Shown here piece after piece: positions 1 to 4,780 of a DNA stretch of 9,359 bases. A program made the translations under genes and the position numbers. Numbering within the stretch: position 1 is the stretch's first letter; every line of letters starts with the position of its first letter. This DNA is from Acidimicrobiia bacterium (GTDB taxonomy: Bacteria; Actinomycetota; Acidimicrobiia; Spongiisociales; UBA5794), in NCBI GenBank assembly GCA_030598905.1, contig JAUVPA010000052.1, positions 1-9,359 on the forward strand, read 5' to 3'. The notes below the pieces were generated by a model that made no database searches, was not told the origin of the DNA, and saw only the letters and a program-made list of their open reading frames with translations.

Positions 1-393
1 ATGATCAACACCGAAACGGGGTTGACGCTCCACTCGTCGAACAATCAGCTGATTGGCAGGATCTGGAGTGTGGACGGAGGAGCCAACCTCGGAACGTTCT
101 CGTCAACGAACGGGCTCGACTGGCAACCGGCCGACCCAAGCTCGATCGGCCTCCCCGTAGAGAACCGGCCCACCCAAGCCGAGTACCCCGGAGTCCAAAA
201 GACCAACTTCGGATACATAGACGTAGACAGTCGCGAAATCTCGGACGAGGAAAGCGTCGACATCTTCTGGATCTCGCTCGACGGCGCAACCTGGGAAGAA
301 GTCGGAAGCGTGCCCCTACTCGAACCAAGCGACGTCGACGGAGTCGGAGGCGCCTCCAAAGGCGGCATCGGCGACCTCATCTTCGCCGGATAG
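1..393 (+). CDS. Partial Asp-box (sialidase-like propeller) hypothetical protein, C-terminal part
   Basis: The frame is open from base 1, so the ATG there is probably internal and the gene likely begins outside the window. The 130 visible residues include two repeats of the form S-x-(D/N)-G-x-x-W (STNGLDW near residue 36 and SLDGATW near residue 92). These resemble the Asp-box turns of BNR/sialidase-like beta-propellers, which are common in secreted or surface proteins. No catalytic residues, signal peptide or membrane segment can be seen in this part, so no enzymatic role can be assigned. The frame ends at TAG (391-393). Beyond that stop it continues for 14 sensible codons (GGEGAAIFVGHFER) to a TGA at 436-438, so the TAG may be a nonsense mutation. 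Propeller-like repeats are moderately supported; the function is unknown. Confidence 0.6.
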   Translation: MINTETGLTLHSSNNQLIGRIWSVDGGANLGTFSSTNGLDWQPADPSSIGLPVENRPTQAEYPGVQKTNFGYIDVDSREISDEESVDIFWISLDGATWEEVGSVPLLEPSDVDGVGGASKGGIGDLIFAG

Positions 394-698
394 GGAGGCG
401 AAGGTGCCGCCATCTTCGTCGGCCACTTCGAACGATGAGAACAGGGGCCGTCGATCGACCCAGACGCCTCTACGACCAACCGACAACCCCCAACTTGCTA
501 GCGCATAACAATATGGGCGGTCGGTCCGTGCAGTTGTGGAACGCCAAACCGCGCCTCAACGACACCGGAGCTGTGCTGGTCGGTGAGGTCATGGCACCGG
601 GTTGGCACCGGGTAAACGAAGTTCGGACCTCAATCACCAGGACCAACCGGCATCGAGCCGGGGGCGCGTCGGCCGAGAACGCTTGCTGCACAAGCGTT
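394..698. other. Stretch without a supported gene
   Basis: This stretch separates the propeller fragment from the selenocysteine tRNA. Its open frames either run into the tRNA on the opposite strand or have no recognisable protein character. The first 45 bases look like a continuation of the upstream frame behind a stop codon. The only clear structure is a perfect tandem duplication of an 11-base unit at 592-613. The stretch lies downstream of the 3' end of a tRNA gene, a common integration target, but no integrase, repeated tRNA end or transposon terminus is visible. Confidence 0.5.
592..613. repeat. 11-bp perfect tandem duplication
   Basis: The unit TGGCACCGGGT occurs twice with no gap (592-602 and 603-613). 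It is a direct tandem copy in non-coding DNA. It may be a slippage product or a small direct-repeat binding site; nothing else in the sequence distinguishes these. Confidence 0.6.
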
Positions 699-793
699 TG
701 GCGGAGGCGGACGGGAATCGAACCCGCCAGGGAGCTTTCACCCCCTCACCGGTTTTGAAGACCGGGGTGGCCACCAGGTCCACATTCGCCTCC
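699..793 (-). tRNA. selC: tRNA-Sec (UCA), selenocysteine tRNA with encoded CCA
   Basis: Read on the minus strand, the 95 bases fold as a selenocysteine tRNA. The acceptor strands are GGAGGCGA (793-786) and CCGCCTCC (710-703), with discriminator G at 702 and a genomically encoded CCA at 701-699. The anticodon arm has stem CCGGT/ACCGG and loop CTTCAAA, which gives anticodon UCA (758-756), complementary to UGA. The long variable arm is a 7-bp stem, AGGGGGT/GCTCCCT, closed by a GAAA tetraloop. The T arm has loop TTCGATT on a 5-bp stem. The usual U8 is absent, as in known bacterial tRNA-Sec. The RNA is charged by SerRS, converted by SelA using SelD-made selenophosphate, and carried by SelB to UGA codons with a SECIS. 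The 8th acceptor pair is an A-C mismatch, while the E. coli molecule is fully paired there. Confidence 0.93.
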
Positions 794-794
794 A

Positions 795-1125
795 TCAAGC
801 ACAGTAAGAGGTTTCAGCTGGCTCTGAGTCGAAGCAACGATCAGAACAAATGCCTGATGTCACAGTGATGCCAAGAGATCCGATCATGTGTTCGACCGTC
901 GATGCCGTAGAAAGACCGGCATCTGAGTCAGGGATGTCGACGTCCCCGAGATCCGTCTGCGACCACCCGATCTGAGGACGCACATGACCACCGACGACAA
1001 ACGCCTTCGGCATCGGTTGGTCCCGCAAGAACGGTCGCGTATCGGATCCACTCGTCGCGGTACTTGACGTGGATCTCTTCGTCCGTCACACCCATACACA
1101 CAATGGGGAGCACGAAATGTTCCAC
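795..1125 (-). pseudogene. Small unidentified ORF, probably frameshifted
   Basis: On the minus strand a frame opens with GTG at 1125, only 12 bases after the methyltransferase stop. It reads plausibly (MEHFVLPIVCMGVTDEEIHV and on through DEWIRYATVL) until about base 1030. It then degenerates into a Cys/Arg/Ser-rich tail. From about 1028 a neighbouring frame takes over with protein-like sequence (MPKAFVVGGHVRPQIGW, then SQTDLGDVDIPD), which ends at TGA 795-797, next to the tRNA. The simplest reading is one small gene of about 110 codons carrying a frameshift near 1020-1035. The protein quality falls off after about base 910, so the true 3' end is uncertain. I do not recognise the family, and no clear ribosome binding site precedes the GTG. 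It could instead be meaningless sequence between the tRNA and the methyltransferase. Confidence 0.35.
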
Positions 1126-1137
1126 GGTCTCGGTGCA

Positions 1138-1860
1138 CTACTGGTGTGCCGTTCCTCGGATGAAGGCGAAGCCGGTGTGTTCGACATCGGCCGCGAACCC
1201 CTCGGCCGCAATCAGCTCCGCGAGCTCATGCGGCCACCAGTACCGCTTGACAACGCTGTACGTCGCGCCGTTGCGAACCTCTCTCTGTTGCAGCCAATCC
1301 GGACGATCCGAAGGCGTCATGTCGTGATGAGGATCGGTGATCGATCTGTCACCGGGACCGTTCTCGGCCGAGTGCGCCGGATGGGCATTGTCGATGAACA
1401 TGACCCGCCCGCCCGGAACAAGGGCCTTCGACACCAAATCCCAAAAACCAGCCCAGTGGCCCTCGGGGATGTGCGACAGCCAGAAGGAGAAGAACACGCT
1501 GTCATATTGCTGCGGGGGATCCCAGGCGAACACGTCAGCAACGATGAACTCGACGTTTTCATCGCCGTTTAGGCGCTGGTTGATGTCGAGTGTCTCGCGA
1601 GACGAATCGACAGCCGTGATGGTGTCGGCGTAGCGAGTCAGCTCGCCGGTCCAGTTCCCCGTCCCCGCAGCGATCTCGAGCACGCGACCGTGAACGTGGC
1701 ATCCGGCCAGCCACTCTTCGAGCGCTTCGATGTCGGTCTGCCAGGCCCGAGCGAATTCCGGGCCGGCGTCGAACTCGCCCCGGCGCTCCCACCAGTCGTT
1801 GTACTCCGGGGCTCTCGCTGCGTAATACTCGATCTGTTCGTTGACAACGTCGTCCGCCAT
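1138..1860 (-). CDS. Class I SAM-dependent methyltransferase
   Basis: This 240-residue protein has the Rossmann fold of class I methyltransferases. Motif I, VLEIAAGTG, lies at residues 60-68 and binds S-adenosylmethionine. VDSS (84-87) ends strand beta-2 with the acidic residue expected to bind the ribose. ADVFAWDPP (108-116) and the FFSFWLSHIPEGHW stretch (123-136) are the usual post-II and motif III regions, followed by LVPGGRVMFID (147-157). The substrate cannot be told from sequence; it is probably a small molecule, since no RNA- or DNA-binding domain is attached. I chose the ATG at 1860 because residues upstream of it in frame look uncharacteristic and overlap the divergent cupin gene. 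No clear Shine-Dalgarno site precedes it, so it may be leaderless. Only 28 bases separate this start from the cupin start. Confidence 0.85.
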   Translation of the reverse strand: MADDVVNEQIEYYAARAPEYNDWWERRGEFDAGPEFARAWQTDIEALEEWLAGCHVHGRVLEIAAGTGNWTGELTRYADTITAVDSSRETLDINQRLNGDENVEFIVADVFAWDPPQQYDSVFFSFWLSHIPEGHWAGFWDLVSKALVPGGRVMFIDNAHPAHSAENGPGDRSITDPHHDMTPSDRPDWLQQREVRNGATYSVVKRYWWPHELAELIAAEGFAADVEHTGFAFIRGTAHQ

Positions 1861-1876
1861 AGGCGGATTTTCGCGT

Positions 1877-1884
1877 GAGAAGGA
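1877..1884 (+). promoter_or_regulatory. Ribosome binding site of the broken cupin gene
   Basis: GAGAAGGA lies 4 bases before the ATG at 1889. It fixes the start of the first cupin segment and shows that the gene once had a proper translation start. Confidence 0.6.
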
Positions 1885-1888
1885 CGAG

Positions 1889-2408
1889 ATGACGAGCCTC
1901 GACCCGAGCCGATTCGTCGTTGGGCCGCGGGACGGTCCGGAATACAGATTGGGAAGGCCAAGAGCGTCAGGATGATCGCGACATCGGATCAAACCGGCGG
2001 TCATTACTCAATGGTTGAGCATCCAGTTGCACCGCACTTTCGTCGGAGCGCCCTATCACACCCACCACGGCGAGGACCAGTACAGCTACGTCCGCTACGG
2101 CGACATCCAGGTTCTCATCGGTGAGGAGGGGCACGACGTGCCGGCCGGAGGTTTCATCGTCAAGCCCCGCGGGATACCGCACGCCTTCTGGAACCCGCCA
2201 ACGAGCCCGCTGCAGTTCTCGAGCTCGTCTCGCCGGGCGGCTTCGAGCAGTATTTCGTGGAACTGGCAGATACGTTCGAGTCGGGACGCGTCACCGATCG
2301 GGCGGCTTTCACCGAACTGACAGGTCGGTACCAGTTCGAAGTCGACACAACATCGTCACCTGGCTTCCAGAGCGATACGGCCTCGAGACCGCCGATCCTC
2401 GTACTTGA
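1889..2408 (+). pseudogene. Cupin-domain protein gene broken by four frameshifts
   Basis: Five consecutive segments, each in a different frame from the one before, join into one cupin of about 174 codons. From ATG 1889 one frame gives MTSLDPSRFVVGPRDGPEYR. A second (about 1957-2034) gives SVRMIATSDQTGGHYSMVEH. A third (about 2036-2196) carries HTHHGEDQYSYV and VKPRGIPHAFWN. The second frame returns (2197-2346) with ANEPAAVLELVSPGGFEQYF, and another (2349-2408) ends NIVTWLPERYGLETADPRT. Cupin motif 1 (HxH) and motif 2 (PRGxPHxxxN) are present, so a metal-binding beta-barrel is expected. The usual motif-1 Glu is Gln. Small deletions near 1955-1968, 2035, 2195 and 2347 would explain every shift. 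No stop interrupts any segment. The family includes dioxygenase-like and storage-type cupins; no reaction can be assigned. The gene is convergent with the next gene, 4 bases between stops. Confidence 0.8.
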
Positions 2409-2412
2409 AGGA

Positions 2413-2781
2413 TCAGGCGGACAAGGCAAGCTCAACCCTGCGCTCGGTCTGCGCAAGGAACGCGGCCGTTGCCCGTGCTGCGTCGTTGGGGACCAAGTCG
2501 TACAACGCTTCGACCATGGCGAGGGTCGAAACCGCAGCCGCCGCCGCAGCCAATTCGGCGTCCTCGATTTGCGCCTGGCCAAAGAGCACCATGTCGGCGA
2601 GCCACGGAACCGTCTTTCGCCAGGTGCCATCGCGCTGCATCGAGTCCACCACGAGGAGATACGCCAGTTCGGCGACCTTGATCAGCCAGGCGTTGCCGCG
2701 TGCCATTTCGCTAGCCACCACGCGAGCTCGATCCCTGTGCTGCTCGTCTATGGGCGTGTCCGGGGATGCCGTCAGAACCAT
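2413..2781 (-). CDS. Unidentified small helical protein
   Basis: This 122-residue protein is not one I recognise. It appears almost entirely alpha-helical, with an alanine-rich central stretch (ELAAAAAAVSTLAMVEALYD, about residues 76-95), and acidic and basic residues spread throughout. It has no signal peptide, convincing membrane segment or Cys/His cluster, so it is probably cytoplasmic. The ATG at 2781 is well supported by AAGGAAGG about 6 bases upstream on the minus strand. It diverges from the VOC protein gene at 2881 and converges with the broken cupin gene with 4 bases between stops. The strong ribosome binding site and codon use like its neighbours support a real gene. No function is proposed. 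Confidence 0.65.
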   Translation of the reverse strand: MVLTASPDTPIDEQHRDRARVVASEMARGNAWLIKVAELAYLLVVDSMQRDGTWRKTVPWLADMVLFGQAQIEDAELAAAAAAVSTLAMVEALYDLVPNDAARATAAFLAQTERRVELALSA

Positions 2782-2868
2782 GTGATGCCTTCCTTGTGTG
2801 TTCAGCCTCGATGGTCCGACGCCGCATCACGACACCGGGTTCTAAGAGAAACCTGAGAATCGGGAACG

Positions 2869-2874
2869 TAGTCT
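2869..2874 (+). promoter_or_regulatory. Candidate -10 box, leaderless VOC gene
   Basis: TAGTCT matches the actinobacterial TANNNT -10 pattern and ends 6 bases before the ATG at 2881. That spacing would start transcription at or next to the start codon. No convincing -35 element or ribosome binding site is seen, as is common for leaderless genes. Confidence 0.4.
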
Positions 2875-2880
2875 CTGCCG

Positions 2881-3312
2881 ATGCCACGCCCGTTCCAGAT
2901 CACGTACGACGCCAACGATCCTGAGAGACTCGCCGGGTTCTGGGCCGAGGCCCTCGGCTACGACCTGCAGCCTCCTCCGGAGGGATTCGACTCGTGGAAG
3001 GCGTTTGCCGACTCAGTCGGGATGGCCGAGGAAGATCGCGGCAAGTACGCCGCACTCATAGATCCCACGGGCACGGGACCGCGGGTGCTGTTCCAGCAAG
3101 TGCCTGAAGCCAAGTCGGCCAAGAACCGTGTCCACCTCGACGTCGCCGTCTCAGAGCGCGCCGCCACGGTGGAGAACCAGCGGGTAGCGATCGAAGCCGA
3201 GGTGGCTCGGCTCGTCGCGATCGGGGCAACGCGCCTCGACGATAACGAAGAACACGGTGTGACGTGGACGGTGATGCAAGACCCGGAAGGGAATGAGTTC
3301 TGTTTGAGTTGA
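2881..3312 (+). CDS. VOC-superfamily glyoxalase-like protein
   Basis: This 143-residue protein has the layout of the Glyoxalase-like (Glyoxalase_6) branch of the vicinal oxygen chelate superfamily. It opens with ITYDANDPERLAGFWAEALG (residues 7-26), the usual first beta-alpha unit. HLDV follows at 85-88, and it closes with DPEGNEFCL (134-142). His85 and Glu139 match two of the usual metal-ligand positions. The first ligand position carries no His, as in many members of this branch, so metal binding and enzymatic activity are uncertain. Such proteins include lyases, dioxygenases and resistance proteins, and many have no known substrate. No Shine-Dalgarno site precedes the ATG. TAGTCT at 2869-2874 fits a -10 box for a leaderless transcript. 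The ferredoxin gene follows after 46 bases and may be co-transcribed. Confidence 0.85.
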   Translation: MPRPFQITYDANDPERLAGFWAEALGYDLQPPPEGFDSWKAFADSVGMAEEDRGKYAALIDPTGTGPRVLFQQVPEAKSAKNRVHLDVAVSERAATVENQRVAIEAEVARLVAIGATRLDDNEEHGVTWTVMQDPEGNEFCLS

Positions 3313-3358
3313 CCGGCCTTCTAGCCTCCCCGTTTGTGCCTGTATCTCGAGGAGACTC

Positions 3359-3667
3359 ATGGCTGACGCCACATTGATGGTCTGGATCGACCAGGACCTA
3401 TGCACCGGTGACGGGATCTGTGAGGAGATTGCACCGGACGTCTTCGTTGGTCGAGACGACGGTCTTTGGATCGTGAAGGAAGAATCCTCCCATTTTGGAA
3501 GCACGATCATCTTCGATGGCGTGGAAGCTCCCGACGGCGCCCGTGGGGTTGCGCGTGTTCCCGAGTCTCAACTCGAGGATGTCATCGAGTCCGCTGAAGA
3601 ATGCCCTGGCGAGTGCATCATGATCGAGCCGTTCGATCAGGAAGTGTTCGCCAACCGGGACGCGTGA
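3359..3667 (+). CDS. [3Fe-4S]-type ferredoxin
   Basis: This 102-residue soluble electron carrier has the single-cluster pattern of actinobacterial P450-type ferredoxins. C15-TGDGI-C21 is followed by a distal C82-P. A fourth cysteine, C86, sits in ECPGECI. DLCTGDGICEEIAPDVF (13-29) matches the family start, in which the cluster loop usually reads CxxHGxC or CxGDGxC. The family is normally about 60-70 residues; this one has roughly 30 extra residues between the halves (about 35-75), including a DGVEAPDGARGV stretch. Such ferredoxins hand electrons to cytochromes P450 or other oxygenases, but none is encoded here. The start is fixed by AGGAG at 3350-3354, 4 bases before the ATG. The gene follows the VOC gene after 46 bases. 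The C86 position leaves open whether the cluster is [3Fe-4S] or [4Fe-4S]. Confidence 0.85.
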   Translation: MADATLMVWIDQDLCTGDGICEEIAPDVFVGRDDGLWIVKEESSHFGSTIIFDGVEAPDGARGVARVPESQLEDVIESAEECPGECIMIEPFDQEVFANRDA

Positions 3668-3844
3668 CCGTCCCTCCCGTTGGTCCACGCTTAATCTCGG
3701 ACGCGTGAAAAGTCCGCCTCAGTCCGGGAACGACCGGCAAACACATCACCGGGCTCTCACGCCGGTCGGAGATGCTCCGGAGCTGGCGTCCCTCCGAGCG
3801 AGTGATGTCCGAAGACGAGCGGGCGTCTGTAACAAACGGGTCTC

Positions 3845-4165
3845 TCAGCCTCCCGGCTTGCGGTAATCGACGGTCATGTTTGACACCGCGTCGATCTGCT
3901 CCGGCTCGAGCAGCACGACGGTCTCGACGGAACCGGTTCCTGCCGCGGAAACCGTCACAGCCACGGCGGCAGCCGATTCGTTGTCTGGAAGGTCGGCGAT
4001 GACGTAGACGTCGGTCCCACCGAACGCGTAATAGAAGGCCTCGACGCGACCACCGATGTTCTCGCTCATCTTCGAGATGGCCTCGCGACGAGAGGTGCCG
4101 CCCTCATCGAGCGTCCCGCGCAGGCCGTCGGCGCTGAGTTTCGCCTTGAACATGTACTTGGGCAT
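3845..4165 (-). CDS. GYD-domain protein
   Basis: This 106-residue protein matches the GYD family (PF08734), a small alpha/beta-barrel-like domain of unknown biochemical role. MPKYMFKAKLSADGLRG (1-17) is the usual first strand and helix. It is followed by RREAISKM (28-35), GGRVEAFYYAFGGTDVYVI (40-58), a helix rich in Ala/Val (66-77) and LLEPEQIDA (87-95). At the signature position the sequence reads GGTD rather than GxYD. An in-frame ATG lies upstream at 4186, but the ATG at 4165 is preferred because AAGGAG (4176-4171) sits 5 bases before it and the family usually begins there. The CBS-pair gene lies 78 bases upstream on the same strand and may share a transcript. No membrane segment or signal peptide is visible. 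Confidence 0.88.
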   Translation of the reverse strand: MPKYMFKAKLSADGLRGTLDEGGTSRREAISKMSENIGGRVEAFYYAFGGTDVYVIADLPDNESAAAVAVTVSAAGTGSVETVVLLEPEQIDAVSNMTVDYRKPGG

Positions 4166-4192
4166 GGGTACTCCTTGTTCGCCCACCTATTG

Positions 4193-4220
4193 AAACTACG
4201 CGCAAAACGGAGCTTGTGCA
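4193..4220 (-). promoter_or_regulatory. Weak candidate promoter for the GYD gene
   Basis: On the minus strand TGCACA (4220-4215) and TAGTTT (4198-4193) are spaced 16 bases apart upstream of the GYD gene. The -10 fits TANNNT and the -35 shares four of six bases with TTGACA. The match is weak and could occur by chance. Confidence 0.25.
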
Positions 4221-4243
4221 GTGCAGATCTAGTGCCCCGTCAC

Positions 4244-4675
4244 TCAACTCTGGATGTACTGCTCCAGCTGGCTGATCATGAACTCGCGTTCGGCAATCAC
4301 TGCGAGAACGATGTCGCCGATGGAGACAAGACCGACGACGTCGCCGGACTCGATGACAGGGAGGTGGCGGATGCGGTGCTCGGTCATGAGGTTCATGCAC
4401 TCGCTGACTGTGGTCTCGGGGTGCACCGTGTGAACTTCGGCCGTCATGATCTCCGACACAAGCATCGAGGCGGCGTCTCGGCCACACAGGGCGACTTTGC
4501 GGGCATAGTCCCGCTCCGAGACGATACCGGCCAGCTCATCCCCCTCGGCGACCACGACGGCGCCGACGTTGCGTGCGGCCATGAGCTCGAGAGCCTCAAA
4601 GACCGTTGCGTCCGGAGTGGTCGACCAGACGTCCTTTCCCTTATCGCCGAGAATCCTGGCGACAGTCTTCTGCAG
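4244..4675 (-). CDS. Two-CBS-domain protein with probable CTG start
   Basis: This protein of about 143 residues is a tandem pair of CBS domains with nothing else attached. The first runs from about residue 8 (ILGDKGKDVWSTTPDATVFE) to VSERDYARKV (52-61). The second runs from SEIMTAEVHTVHPETTVSEC (74-93) through HLPVIESGDVVGLVSIGDIV (104-123). Stand-alone CBS pairs usually bind adenine nucleotides and sense energy state or regulate partner proteins; the partner here is unknown. The first in-frame ATG (4582) would remove nearly half of CBS1. Upstream, before the in-frame TGA at 4693-4691, there is no ATG, GTG or TTG. The CTG at 4675 has GGGAGG (4686-4681) 5 bases before it, so CTG is the likely start. 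The gene diverges from hflX across about 105 bases. Confidence 0.85.
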   Translation of the reverse strand: MQKTVARILGDKGKDVWSTTPDATVFEALELMAARNVGAVVVAEGDELAGIVSERDYARKVALCGRDAASMLVSEIMTAEVHTVHPETTVSECMNLMTEHRIRHLPVIESGDVVGLVSIGDIVLAVIAEREFMISQLEQYIQS

Positions 4676-4680
4676 GAGGA

Positions 4681-4686
4681 CCTCCC
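4681..4686 (-). promoter_or_regulatory. Ribosome binding site selecting the CTG start
   Basis: GGGAGG on the minus strand lies 5 bases before the CTG at 4675-4673. It is the only good Shine-Dalgarno site upstream of the complete CBS pair, so it decides the start. Confidence 0.55.
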
Positions 4687-4780
4687 TCGATCAACACTGT
4701 GAAGATACCAATCGACACAGGCGCGTGCGTAAATCTCTACTGGGTCACGGCTTGTGGTTGAACGCGCTTGAATTGCGGGA

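Noticed and set aside
506..550. ATAACAAT followed by GTTGTGG resembled an integron attC recombination site
   Set aside because: The core sites do not fit RYYYAAC and GTTRRRY, the arms do not form a convincing imperfect hairpin, and there is no cassette-like gene order.
394..698. Integrated element next to selC
   Set aside because: No integrase, no second copy of the tRNA 3' end and no inverted repeats are visible; tRNA proximity alone is not evidence.
435..758. Plus-strand open frame overlapping the propeller end and running to 758
   Set aside because: It runs through most of the tRNA-Sec on the opposite strand, its composition is Arg-rich and unlike the neighbours, and no ribosome binding site precedes it.
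1069..1572. Plus-strand frame of 167 codons within the methyltransferase
   Set aside because: It is the antisense shadow of a gene with clear class I methyltransferase motifs.
1960..1975. In-frame TGA in the first cupin segment as a selenocysteine codon, given the nearby selC
   Set aside because: The frame after the TGA loses cupin similarity, while the neighbouring frame carries the conserved SVRMIATSDQTGGHYS sequence, so a frameshift explains it better.
3767..3779. CGGAG-ATG-CTCCG hairpin as a terminator for the GYD gene or the ferredoxin gene
   Set aside because: The stem is only 5 bp with a 3-base loop, there is no T-run on either side, and such stems are frequent by chance at this GC content.
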